NCBI RefSeq assembly: GCF_000582685.1
Contig: NZ_KK073768.1
Coordinates: forward strand, 3,357,747 to 3,421,746
Direction of reading: 5' to 3'
Length of the DNA stretch: 64,000 nt
Source: [Scytonema hofmanni] UTEX 2349
GTDB taxonomy: Bacteria; Cyanobacteriota; Cyanobacteriia; Cyanobacteriales; Nostocaceae
Under the pieces are notes generated by a model. The model saw only the letters and a list, made by a program, of their open reading frames with translations. It had not been told where the DNA came from and made no database searches. The position numbers and the translations under genes were made by a program. Shown here in pieces: positions 26,673-34,831 of the stretch (positions are counted from its first letter, which is position 1; each line of letters opens with the position of its first letter).

Positions 26673-26861
26673 ATGGAAAGTCGAATTAACAAACGCACCC
26701 ATAGCGATTACACCCAAAGCGCCGCTTACCTTCCTAAACAACTAGTAAAAAATTTCAAACAGTTATCTCTGGAATTAGAAATCGGACATAGTGAGGCGAT
26801 GGAAGAGGCAATAAAAATGTGGTGTGATGCGGCGAAGGCAAAAGTAAATCAACGTAGATGA
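26673..26861 (+). CDS. Small ribbon-helix-helix-like protein
   Basis: A 62-residue basic protein. The segment HSDYTQSAAYLPKQLVKNFK followed by helices (QLSLELEIGHSEAMEEAIKM) has the beta-helix-helix look of a CopG/ParG-type DNA-binding antitoxin or partition protein. The stop overlaps the start of the next gene (ATGA), so the two are translationally coupled. No confident family assignment. Confidence 0.6.
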   Translation: MESRINKRTHSDYTQSAAYLPKQLVKNFKQLSLELEIGHSEAMEEAIKMWCDAAKAKVNQRR

Positions 26862-27049
26862 GAAATTCTCGGTATCCTACTTCGGAACAAAGTCTAATTT
26901 GTTTTATCCTCAGCCAAAATCTAACAACGTTTCTACTACCTATTTTTATAGTCAGGCTAGATGAACGAACGGGAAACATCTATATCTTGGCTGGAGAAGA
27001 AACCGGAATTGTAATCAACCGTAATGGTAAATGGAGATACGACGAATGA
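26858..27049 (+). CDS. DUF6888-like small protein
   Basis: A 63-residue protein containing FILSQNLTTFLLPIFIVRLD, then ERTGNIYILAGEET, then a terminal NRNGKWRY. This pattern is what I recall for the cyanobacterial DUF6888 family, which typically precedes DUF6887. It is linked by ATGA overlaps to both neighbours, so the three genes form a tight operon. Function unknown; the gene organisation resembles toxin-antitoxin loci. Confidence 0.7.
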   Translation: MRNSRYPTSEQSLICFILSQNLTTFLLPIFIVRLDERTGNIYILAGEETGIVINRNGKWRYDE

Positions 27050-27246
27050 GTGAGCTTAACTTTGCAAAAATGAGTAAAACTGAGTTAAAACGCTATCTGC
27101 TAGAGCATCGCAACGATACAGAAGCGTTTCATGCATTAATGGACAAAATTAACGCAGAACCTAACCAAAAGTTTTACACGATAGATGAGGTTGATGTACT
27201 ACAGGAACTAATAGAAGCAAAACGACACTCAAAAGAGAATCAGTGA
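27046..27246 (+). CDS. DUF6887-like small protein
   Basis: A 66-residue acidic protein started at ATG 27046 (MSELNFAKMSKTELKRYLLE), inside the stop of the DUF6888-like gene; the frame itself opens 15 bases earlier. The text HRNDTEAFHALMDKI resembles DUF6887 proteins, whose genes accompany DUF6888. Function unknown. Confidence 0.7.
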   Translation: MSELNFAKMSKTELKRYLLEHRNDTEAFHALMDKINAEPNQKFYTIDEVDVLQELIEAKRHSKENQ

Positions 27247-27291
27247 AAATCAACAGGCACGGACGCGCCAAAATTCTCACTACTCAGGGGT

Positions 27292-27427
27292 CAATACGGT
27301 TCGGTTAAGGCAAGAGACGCAAGGGAATCGCCGTCTCTACAAAGGACTTATTATTGTAAAAACGGCGATTCCCTTGCGTCTTTGTGATCTATAATTTTGA
27401 TCAAAAAATCTTATCCGAACCGTATTG
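27292..27427. mobile_element. 136-bp MITE-like element
   Basis: Terminal inverted repeats CAATACGGTTCGGTTAAG and its inverse at 27410-27427 (one mismatch). Inside, a second inverted repeat AGACGCAAGGGAATCGCCGT (27315-27334, 27362-27381) forms a nested hairpin. No coding capacity, so any movement would need a transposase in trans. Confidence 0.8.
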
Positions 27428-27504
27428 GGAGAGGGGTAGGGGTGAGGTAGATCGCAGAAAATCGCATATTATTTAATTTTCTTTTCTCAGCAAAGAAAGC
27501 ACTT

Positions 27505-28110
27505 TTACCACAATATCGATTTAATCAATTTATAACCTCCAGCCTTGAATCCTAACCATAAGTGGAAAATTACAAATATAACTACTATAGGGATGGTTGC
27601 AAAGTGAACTACTCGCAAAGCTTGCCAGCTACCGAGAATGCCAGGTATCCAATGAAACTGAGCAGGTTTATACATGCCGATACCGCTCAGTATAGCTAGC
27701 AAAAGAATCGGAATGATCACAGTGTATGCTAATCGATGCCAGACATAGATTATGCGTTTTGGGTTTTGACTCGTTTGCAGTGCTTTCAAGTCATTAACAG
27801 CAACAAAGCGACGTTTCCAACGTTGGGTAATAAAAATGTATATCCCGTACCAAAGTAAATTTAGCGCAAACAGCCACATAGCCGCAAAATGCCAGTGTCT
27901 ACCCGCACCTAACCATCCTCCGAGCAAAAATACAGTTGGAAAGCGCCAACCCCCACGTCCACCAAAAACCGGATTAGCATTATAAATCTGTAGTCCACTG
28001 GTAATCATTAACAACAAAGCAATGATATTGACCCAGTGAAATATCTTGGCTAAAAGAGCCTGACTTGGTTGTTTAGGTCGTGATTTTTTGGAAGGAGTAG
28101 AGGCAGTCAT
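27505..28110 (-). CDS. Cytochrome b561-type membrane haem protein
   Basis: A 201-residue protein with four transmembrane helices and the paired histidines of the bacterial cytochrome b561/Ni-Fe-hydrogenase cytochrome b family: IFHWVNIIALLLMITSGLQI, WHFAAMW, YVWHRLAYTVIIPILLL and VVHFATIPIVVIFVIFHLWLG. Such subunits pass electrons between quinol and periplasmic redox enzymes. It is the third gene of an operon with a thioredoxin-like lipoprotein and CcdA, 24 bp from ccdA. The electron-accepting partner is not in the window. Confidence 0.85.
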   Translation of the reverse strand: MTASTPSKKSRPKQPSQALLAKIFHWVNIIALLLMITSGLQIYNANPVFGGRGGWRFPTVFLLGGWLGAGRHWHFAAMWLFALNLLWYGIYIFITQRWKRRFVAVNDLKALQTSQNPKRIIYVWHRLAYTVIIPILLLAILSGIGMYKPAQFHWIPGILGSWQALRVVHFATIPIVVIFVIFHLWLGFKAGGYKLIKSILW

Positions 28111-28134
28111 AGGTATTTTCTCTTTTAATAAATT

Positions 28135-28833
28135 TTAAAGTGGTAAACGGGGAAAAAATGGAGCTAGCCAAAGTTGAACTTTTACGTCCCAACCTAAAAG
28201 AATAGCGATCGCACTACCGGCAATCATGACTCCGCCGACTCTTTGCAAAATCATACTATGCGATCGCATCTTTTTCAGCAGATTTTCACTCAAACGACGA
28301 CTTCCGTAAGCAAGTGCAATCATTGGTAATGCTGCCCCTATTCCATAGACAACCAGCAAAACAAAAGCATCTGCAATCTGATGTTTAACTGCTGCCAAAA
28401 CTAAAATACTTCCTAAAACAGGTCCTGCACAAGGTGTCCACAACAAGCCTAGTTGAGTTCCTAGCCAAAACTCTCCCTTTAATCCTATCTGCCCAGGCTT
28501 CCTGGTACTTCTACCTATTTTTATATAACTGAATAAACGGTAACTCCATTTAGGAAAAACTGCGAGAATTCCCATGAATAAAAGCAGGAAAATCGCTAAA
28601 TTTCTTAGCCCATTAGATAAAAAAGTCAACCAGCTTGCCGTCACTCCCAAAAGACTGCCGGCTATAGCAAATCCACTTACTAACCCTGCAACCAAAGCGA
28701 CAGGACCATACTTGTGAGACTGAAGCGATCGACCCACTAACACTGGCAGAATAGGTAGAACACAAGGAGACATTACAGTTAAAAATCCCCCCAACAGTGC
28801 CAAACCTGCCGTAGATAAAGTAGAAATAGCCAC
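28135..28833 (-). CDS. ccdA: CcdA-type thiol-disulfide transporter
   Basis: A 232-residue, six-helix membrane protein that moves reducing equivalents from cytoplasmic thioredoxin across the membrane. The two reactive cysteines sit in the typical contexts MSPCVLPILPVLVGR (helix 1) and LLWTPCAGPVLGS (helix 4). Its start lies 5 bases after the thioredoxin-like gene, so the two are co-translated. The lipoprotein next to it is the expected recipient of electrons. Confidence 0.93.
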   Translation of the reverse strand: MAISTLSTAGLALLGGFLTVMSPCVLPILPVLVGRSLQSHKYGPVALVAGLVSGFAIAGSLLGVTASWLTFLSNGLRNLAIFLLLFMGILAVFPKWSYRLFSYIKIGRSTRKPGQIGLKGEFWLGTQLGLLWTPCAGPVLGSILVLAAVKHQIADAFVLLVVYGIGAALPMIALAYGSRRLSENLLKKMRSHSMILQRVGGVMIAGSAIAILLGWDVKVQLWLAPFFPRLPL

Positions 28834-28838
28834 ATTCT

Positions 28839-29450
28839 TTATCCTAATAACTGACGGATTTTCTGCTCAGTTGTATCATAAGCTCCTTCTCCTATACGGT
28901 CATATTGCACGAACCCCTGACGGTCTGCCAAAAATAGATGAGGCCAATACTGGTTGTTATAGGCTTGCCAAGTTTTATAATCGTTATCGATGGGAACCGG
29001 ATAAGTAATTTTGTGTTCTTTCAATGCTCTTTTGACATTGTTTACATCCCGTTCGTATCCAAACTCAGGAGTATGAACTCCTATTACCTGGAGTCCTTTA
29101 CTAGCAAATTGTTCATGCCAACGAACAACATAAGGAATAGTTCGCTGACAATTGATGCAGGCAAAAGTCCAAATGTGAATTAATACAACTTTCCCTTTCA
29201 AGTCTTGAGTCGTTAAAGGAGCAGAATTCAGCCATTGACTTATGCCCTGAAATTCTGGTAAAGCCTTAGCTGAAGACTGTGCCGCAACAACAGTTGCCGG
29301 AGATGAGTTGTTCGGATTATTATTTAAAGGAGTAGAGCTATCAGCTTTTTTTGAAGCTAAGTCAATGATTGGTTTTCCACACCCACTTAGCATAGCTCCA
29401 ATCCCAAAGTAATAAAGCAACTGGCGTCGTCGAAAAAGGTTCTTATTCAT
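28839..29450 (-). CDS. Thioredoxin-like (TlpA/DipZ-type) exported lipoprotein
   Basis: A 203-residue protein. The N-terminus FRRRQLLYYFGIGAMLSGCG combines a twin-arginine-like motif with a lipobox (Cys near residue 24), suggesting a Tat-exported lipoprotein. The thioredoxin fold has FACINCQRTIPYV (CxxC), QVIGVHTPEFGYERD and WPHLFLADRQG, the pattern of the C-terminal domain of DipZ. In DipZ proteins CcdA and thioredoxin domains are fused; here they are adjacent genes. It is the first gene of a three-gene operon. Confidence 0.9.
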   Translation of the reverse strand: MNKNLFRRRQLLYYFGIGAMLSGCGKPIIDLASKKADSSTPLNNNPNNSSPATVVAAQSSAKALPEFQGISQWLNSAPLTTQDLKGKVVLIHIWTFACINCQRTIPYVVRWHEQFASKGLQVIGVHTPEFGYERDVNNVKRALKEHKITYPVPIDNDYKTWQAYNNQYWPHLFLADRQGFVQYDRIGEGAYDTTEQKIRQLLG

Positions 29451-30157
29451 TGTTTTATACTGATGTGTTTGTCACTTAATATAAAACTAATTTCTCATCT
29501 AAATATTAAAAATACACGATAAATATGCTGAGAAAATGCTGAGAAATTATTCTTGACGTTAGCTGCTTACCAAGGGAGGGGGAAAGGGGAAAGGAAAAAA
29601 GGGGAAAGGATGGAGTTGTTGAAGATACGCATAAAGTTTTTCCTTACATGAACCCTTGATGATGAGAATAGCCGATCGCGTTGCAACAGTGCGGCGTAGC
29701 GCGTACAGAGTCTGCGATCGCCTGCCTGAAATTCATTGACTGATTCTTAATTTTTACTTTATAATATTTAGCTGCCTCTTAGGGGTATTTATGCCAACAT
29801 TTTCGACTACTGAGGCGATCGCGTAGAACAAAAAATCGCGCTTCTGTTTAAAAACTGTAAATTTTTGATGAAGATACGTCGAAGTGAACACTCAATCTAG
29901 GGAAATTACTGTAAGTCTTTAAAGATCCATTATGAAAAATGATATTTTTAAGTAGTTACGCCTAGAATGGGAACCATTTTGAAACTCAACCAATCTAGCA
30001 CAACTATAATCTCGTAAGAAAGAAGAAATATTTTTCCCCCTGCTCCCCCAACTTTGTTTAAGTAATGTTTAATGATTTCTATCTGTTTTTGATCCCCATT
30101 TCGATAAAATAGCTGGGGATCACCTGAAAACTCACACCGCTTTGATCAGCGACACAC
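29451..30157. other. Divergent intergenic region
   Basis: About 700 bp between the redox operon and the permease gene, carrying their promoters. It contains a GGGGAAAGG-type purine tract (29574-29610), several HIP1-like octamers and the inverted repeat at 30091-30121. I see no gene in it. Confidence 0.6.
30091..30121. promoter_or_regulatory. Inverted repeat upstream of the permease gene (candidate operator)
   Basis: GATCCCCA and TGGGGATC are separated by 15 bases that include a TAAAAT, -10-like hexamer. The repeat ends 36 bases before the ATG of the permease gene. It could be a repressor operator or a 5' UTR hairpin; no known regulator box is recognised. Confidence 0.35.
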
Positions 30158-31201
30158 ATGAATCAACTGAACAATGGTTTCACCCTATTTCTTAGTCTAC
30201 TAGTAGAGGCGATACCGTTTTTATTGCTAGGGGTATTGTTCTCCAGTTTGCTGTTATTGTTTGTGGATGAGCGCAAATTGGTGGCAATAATGCCGAAAAA
30301 TCCGCTGTTGGGTGCATTTGCCGGGAGTTTGATCGGCTTTTTGTTTCCGGTTTGTGAGTGCGGCAACGTGCCGGTAGCGCGACGGTTACTGATGCAAGGA
30401 GTACCTACATCGGTAGCAATTGGTTTTTTGCTGGCAGCACCAACTGTTAACCCAATTGTGATTTGGGCAACTTGGACAGCATTTCGAGATCAGCCAGAAA
30501 TAGTGGTGTTACGAGTCGTGTTTTCACTATTAATTGCCACGATAATCGGGTTTGTCTTTAGTTTTCAGAAAGATTTGAGTCCGATTTTGCAACCAGCGAT
30601 CGCTCGTTATCTAAAGTTTAATCCACCACGCAAACCAGAACTCAAACGGCGAAATCATCGTTCGCAAGCAACTTCCTCTGGTTTATTACAGTCAGGGACT
30701 TATTTTTTAGGAGGAAAAGCCGGTTCAAGCATTAGGATAGATAGCAATTTAATGCAGGGGACTGAGCCAACTTCTAGCCCCAGCAAACCGCTAAAAGATA
30801 AACTACGGCTATTGCTAGATAATGTCGTCCAAGAATTGCGAGAATTAGGCGCAGTGATGGTTATCGGCAGTGCGATCGCCGCAGCAATTCAAGTCTTAGC
30901 CCCCCGTGACTTAATACTCAGTCTGGGTGCGGGTCCGGTTAGCTCAATCACTACCATGCTGATATTAGCGGCTGTTGTATCAATTTGCTCCACAGTCGAT
31001 TCATTCTTTGCCCTATCTTTTGCTTCCACATTTACGAGTGGTTCATTATTAGCATTCCTCGTATATGGTCCGATGATTGACATTAAAGGTGTTGGTTTGA
31101 TGTTAACAATTTTCAAGCCACGAACTGTATTTTACTTATTTAGCTTGGCAGGACTCTTGACATTTTTGCTGACACTTTTCATCAACTTGCACGTAATTTA
31201 A
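30158..31201 (+). CDS. YraQ/DUF318-family permease
   Basis: A 347-residue integral membrane protein with eight or so hydrophobic helices in two blocks, joined by a basic loop (about residues 165-215). The family signature is GFLFPVCECGNVPVARRLL and AAPTVNPIVIWATW, with SICSTVDSFFALSFAST in the second block. The conserved CECG cysteines suggest metal or thiol chemistry. It pairs with the TIGR03943-family gene 136 bp downstream, an association known from Gram-positive bacteria (YcgR/YcgQ). The transported substrate is not established. Confidence 0.88.
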   Translation: MNQLNNGFTLFLSLLVEAIPFLLLGVLFSSLLLLFVDERKLVAIMPKNPLLGAFAGSLIGFLFPVCECGNVPVARRLLMQGVPTSVAIGFLLAAPTVNPIVIWATWTAFRDQPEIVVLRVVFSLLIATIIGFVFSFQKDLSPILQPAIARYLKFNPPRKPELKRRNHRSQATSSGLLQSGTYFLGGKAGSSIRIDSNLMQGTEPTSSPSKPLKDKLRLLLDNVVQELRELGAVMVIGSAIAAAIQVLAPRDLILSLGAGPVSSITTMLILAAVVSICSTVDSFFALSFASTFTSGSLLAFLVYGPMIDIKGVGLMLTIFKPRTVFYLFSLAGLLTFLLTLFINLHVI

Positions 31202-31284
31202 ACAAGTTGATAGTTGTTAAGTTGATAGTTGTTGGTGGTTAGTAGGTAGTGGATAATTGTTAAGAGTAATTTTTCATAAATAAC

Positions 31285-31337
31285 AATTAACAATGCCCAA
31301 TGCCCCATGCCCCATGCCCCATGCCCTACTTTGACCA
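31285..31337. repeat. CCCCATG/CCCAATG heptamer repeat
   Basis: CAATGCCCAATGCCCCATGC with further CCCCATG units lies in the gap between the permease and its TIGR03943 partner. It is a short-tandem-repeat type typical of heterocystous cyanobacteria. Confidence 0.75.
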
Positions 31338-32108
31338 ATGACCACCCCAAATCTAAAACCTCAAAAATCAAATTTGTTACTTCCTTGGCTGGATGTTATA
31401 GCAATTGCAGCTTGGGGAATTTTATTGTTGAAATACTGGCTGACTGGCAAGCTAAATTTGTTGATTCATCCGAATTATTTTTGGTTAGCGATCGCTAGCG
31501 GTATCAGCTTACTAATTATCGCTTTTTTCAGAGGACAAGAACTGTGGCGACGACGACGCCACAATATTGTACCTAGTACCGAGCATATAAATTTATTTCC
31601 CCCTGGTTGGGGTAGTGCTTTGGTATTAACAGCGGCAATTCTCGGATTAATTTTTACACCGCAAGTCTTTGCTAGCGATCAAGCACTGCAACGCGATGTC
31701 AGTGAATTATTGGGAACATCTCGGATTAAACCTCAAGCATTTAGTGCTTCCACTCCTCCAGAGAAGCGATCGCTTGTAGATTGGGTACGCGAACTTAATG
31801 TTTATCCAGAACCAGATAAATATTCAGGACAAAAAGCCAAAGTGCAAGGATTTGTGATTCATCCACCAAATTTACAAAAAGATTATTTTTTCTTAGGTAA
31901 ATTTGTTCTGACTTGTTGTGCAGCAGACGCTTATCCTGTAGGATTACCCGTCAAATTAACTCCAAATAGCGAACAATACAAACCTGACACTTGGCTAGAA
32001 GTAGAAGGACAAATGGTGACAGAAACACTGTCCGGCAAACGTCAACTCACCATCGCTGCTAATTCCATAAAAAAAATTCCCCAACCAAAAGATCCGTATA
32101 GTTATTAG
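31338..32108 (+). CDS. TIGR03943 family protein (permease partner)
   Basis: A 256-residue protein with three or so N-terminal transmembrane helices (to about residue 110) and a soluble C-terminal OB-like domain containing KAKVQGFVIHPPNLQKDYFF and LGKFVLTCCAADAYPVGLPV. The CCxAD text is characteristic of TIGR03943/YcgQ. It is thought to form a two-component permease with the upstream DUF318 protein. Function not established. Confidence 0.88.
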   Translation: MTTPNLKPQKSNLLLPWLDVIAIAAWGILLLKYWLTGKLNLLIHPNYFWLAIASGISLLIIAFFRGQELWRRRRHNIVPSTEHINLFPPGWGSALVLTAAILGLIFTPQVFASDQALQRDVSELLGTSRIKPQAFSASTPPEKRSLVDWVRELNVYPEPDKYSGQKAKVQGFVIHPPNLQKDYFFLGKFVLTCCAADAYPVGLPVKLTPNSEQYKPDTWLEVEGQMVTETLSGKRQLTIAANSIKKIPQPKDPYSY

Positions 32109-32255
32109 TTAGTTGTTGGTTAATTGTTAGTTGTTATTTGTTATTTGTTGGTGGATAGTTGCTAATTACTATCTACTAACGACCATCCACCATCCACTAT
32201 CTACTAACCACTAACCACCATCCACTAACAACTATCCACTAACAACTATCCACTA
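32109..32255. repeat. GTTAGTTGTT/AACTATCCACT minisatellite
   Basis: A 5' half of GTTAGTTGTTGGTTA-type units and a 3' half of CACTAACAACTATCC-type units, forming an imperfect inverted array that fills the gap between two genes. Related units are at 31201-31262 and 23266-23293. Confidence 0.75.
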
Positions 32256-32259
32256 TCCA

Positions 32260-33813
32260 ATGACCAATTTTAAAGCCTCTATCCAACCGCTAGATCGTGC
32301 GGCGATCGCCCTAATGCTCCTACTCTGTTTGGTGATAGGAGTAATGATATTGCAAGGTGACGTGGTAACATCCCGTGTGCGAGACTTTACCTGGCAACAT
32401 CAAGAAACTGAGACAAAAGATTTATCCTTAACCAATTCCAATTGGGAAAATCAACAAATTGGGGCAGAATATAACCGTTTTTCCCTTTCTTTTAGTCGTC
32501 CAATGGACACAAAAAGCGTTGAGCAAAACTTGAAAATTGACCCTCCCTTAGCAGGCAAATTTAGTTGGGCAGGGCGGAAAATGTTTTATACTCTTTTGAC
32601 ACCGGCACCCTATGGTACAACTTATAAAGTGCAGTTACAAGGTGCAAAAGATAAGTTTGCCGAAAAAGAAGGAAAAAAACGGACGAACGCACCTTTTGTA
32701 GCTAACTTTCGCACACGCGATCGCGTCATGCTTTATATAGGAACAGACAAAGAAGAAAAGGGACGATTAGTTCTCTATAATTTGACTGAAGACCAAAACA
32801 AAATACTGACTCCCAAAGATTTGGTAGTGATGGACTATAAGCCATTTCCAGAAGGAGACAAAATTATATTTTCGGCTCGCACATCATCAAGTCAAGACTT
32901 ACTTTCGGCGCAGATATATACAGTAACCACAGGCATTTCTTTACAAGCAAAAAAACAAGCTGAACCGGCAGGTAAAGTTGACCTAATTTTAGATAATAAA
33001 GACTTTCAAAACTTAAAATTTGACGTATCTCAGGATGGACAAACAATTGTCATTCAGCGAGGAAATAGAGCAAGTCCTGGTGACTTTGGGCTGTGGTTTA
33101 TGCCAGCAAACACTAAACCAGGAGAAAAACCCAATTTGAAACGCGTGCAGAGTCCACCAGGGGGAGATTTTACGATCACCGCAAATAGTCAATCTGTAGC
33201 AGTTGCCCAAGGAGAGGGAACAGCGATTTTACCTCTAAAAGCAGATGGTAGTAAACCCCTAGCTTATTTCCCACAATTTGGCTTGGTGCAGGCTTTTTCT
33301 AAAGACGGTTCTCAAGCAGCAATGGTGAAGTTTAATACAGATTACACGCGAGATTTATTTTTAGTCACAAATCAAGGTGTCAACAAACTACTGTTAAAAA
33401 CTACAGGCTCAATTATTCAGTGTCAGTTTGATAGTGCCTCACCCACTTTATATTGCTTGGTAACACAGCTATTACAAGGAGGAGAATTATATCAAGAACA
33501 GCCATATTTAGTGGCAATTGACATACAAACTGTGCAACAGAAACCACTGTTCGTGTTACCCCCCGCTCAACGCAATGTGGAAATGAGTTTAGCACCGGAT
33601 GGTTTAGGCTTGTTATTTGACCAAGTAGTACCTCAAGATCCGAACACTCCCCCATCACAGGGAAACACATTGAGAAGCGATGACGGAGAAGCGATCGCTA
33701 CTAGTAGTTTATGGTTAATGCCTCTGTTACCCATCACTGACGCCGGAACAACTACCGAAATCAAACCAGAACAACTTCCCTTAACTGGATTTCACCCCAG
33801 CTGGCTACCTTAA
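32260..33813 (+). CDS. Membrane-anchored Ig-like/beta-propeller protein, function unknown
   Basis: A 517-residue protein. One N-terminal transmembrane segment (AAIALMLLLCLVIGVMILQG, about residues 14-33) is followed by an Ig-like domain with the typical FSLSFSRPMDTKSVEQNLKI and FVANFRTRD (Big_5/SbsA-like). The remainder, about residues 150-510, has repeated beta-strand blades resembling TolB/WD40-type propellers. No enzymatic motif. Being in line with the permease/TIGR03943 genes it may be co-expressed, but that is only position. Confidence 0.75.
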   Translation: MTNFKASIQPLDRAAIALMLLLCLVIGVMILQGDVVTSRVRDFTWQHQETETKDLSLTNSNWENQQIGAEYNRFSLSFSRPMDTKSVEQNLKIDPPLAGKFSWAGRKMFYTLLTPAPYGTTYKVQLQGAKDKFAEKEGKKRTNAPFVANFRTRDRVMLYIGTDKEEKGRLVLYNLTEDQNKILTPKDLVVMDYKPFPEGDKIIFSARTSSSQDLLSAQIYTVTTGISLQAKKQAEPAGKVDLILDNKDFQNLKFDVSQDGQTIVIQRGNRASPGDFGLWFMPANTKPGEKPNLKRVQSPPGGDFTITANSQSVAVAQGEGTAILPLKADGSKPLAYFPQFGLVQAFSKDGSQAAMVKFNTDYTRDLFLVTNQGVNKLLLKTTGSIIQCQFDSASPTLYCLVTQLLQGGELYQEQPYLVAIDIQTVQQKPLFVLPPAQRNVEMSLAPDGLGLLFDQVVPQDPNTPPSQGNTLRSDDGEAIATSSLWLMPLLPITDAGTTTEIKPEQLPLTGFHPSWLP

Positions 33814-33821
33814 ATTCGTAC

Positions 33822-33912
33822 AGGACTTACGCAAAATCCCTCTCAAACTCTCATTCCTCTGTGTTCTCTGTGTTCTCTGTGGTTCGTTTTCCGTTATTCT
33901 TGCGTAAGTCCT
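33822..33912. mobile_element. 91-bp MITE-like element, AGGACTTACGCAA termini
   Basis: AGGACTTACGCAA at the left and TTGCGTAAGTCCT at the right enclose a tract of TCTGTGTTCTCTGTG-type repeats. The same termini bound the element at 52497-52649, and one end occurs near 41868-41884. It lies just upstream of the conflict-system cassette. Confidence 0.75.
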
Positions 33913-33989
33913 ATCGTAGTGAGCGGTTTACCGCTCATCTCCAGTCAGGAAACAGGTAATCAAGTTGCCAATTCAGCGTCTCAAAAGTC

Positions 33990-34808
33990 ATGAACGATAG
34001 CCAAATCAAAATTCTGTTTCTCACAGCCGATCCTAGTGACGAATCTCGGTTACGCTTAGGGCAAGAATTGCGCGATATTAAAGCAAGGCTGCGTAAAGAG
34101 CCAGGAAAGTTTCAAATAGAACAGCATGAGTCAGTTCGTGTTGGGGATATCACAGACGCTATATTTGAGCTTGAACCGCAGATTGTGCATTTTTCCGGAC
34201 ATGGTAAAAGTACCGGCGAATTGTGCTTTGAGAATGAAGTCGGCAAAGTTCAGCCAGTCAAGCCTGATGCTTTAGCAGCAATGTTTAAATTATTTGCACA
34301 AAGCATTAATTGTGTGGTAATGAATGCCTGCTATTCGGAAATTCAAGCTGAAGCAATCGCCGAACATATTCCGTTTGTGATTGGGATGAATGACGCCATT
34401 GGAGATAAAGCAGCGATCGCTTTTGCAGTTGGTTTTTATAAGGCTTTAGCCGCAAACCGTTCAATTGAAGACGCTTATGAGTTTGGCTGTGTAGAAATTC
34501 GACTACAAGGCATTCCAGAACATCTTAAACCAGTTATTTATTATAAAAAAAATATTTCTGTCCAAGAGGTGATGCCTAAACCAACAAACTTAACCCCAGG
34601 ACAACGACGACGAATTTTACAGGAACTTGAGAGCCTTCAAGAACAGTACAATCTGTTAAGCGAGAAACTTAAGCATCTAAGGATAGATTTAGCAATTCAA
34701 GCTGGTGCTAGTGTAAAGTTTCAGTTGGAAAAGGAGAAGGAACGAACTGAAAATCAAATAAAACAACTTTCTCAACAGATTGAGGAGCTAGAAAACAAAC
34801 TTCAATAA
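33990..34808 (+). CDS. CHAT-domain (caspase-like) protease with C-terminal coiled coil
   Basis: A 272-residue protein. Residues 1-190 form a compact CHAT domain opening IKILFLTADPSDESRLRLGQ. The catalytic His is in VHFSGHG (His71) and the catalytic Cys in VVMNACYSE (Cys114), giving the caspase-like dyad. Residues 205-272 form a charged coiled coil (RRRILQELESLQEQYNLLSE, AIQAGASVKFQLEKEKE) almost duplicated at the N-terminus of the next protein. CHAT proteases are effectors or processors in bacterial immunity and death systems. First gene of a same-strand cassette of five; 23 bases separate it from the next. Confidence 0.92.
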   Translation: MNDSQIKILFLTADPSDESRLRLGQELRDIKARLRKEPGKFQIEQHESVRVGDITDAIFELEPQIVHFSGHGKSTGELCFENEVGKVQPVKPDALAAMFKLFAQSINCVVMNACYSEIQAEAIAEHIPFVIGMNDAIGDKAAIAFAVGFYKALAANRSIEDAYEFGCVEIRLQGIPEHLKPVIYYKKNISVQEVMPKPTNLTPGQRRRILQELESLQEQYNLLSEKLKHLRIDLAIQAGASVKFQLEKEKERTENQIKQLSQQIEELENKLQ

Positions 34809-34831
34809 TCGCAATTTCTGAATGGAAAGAG

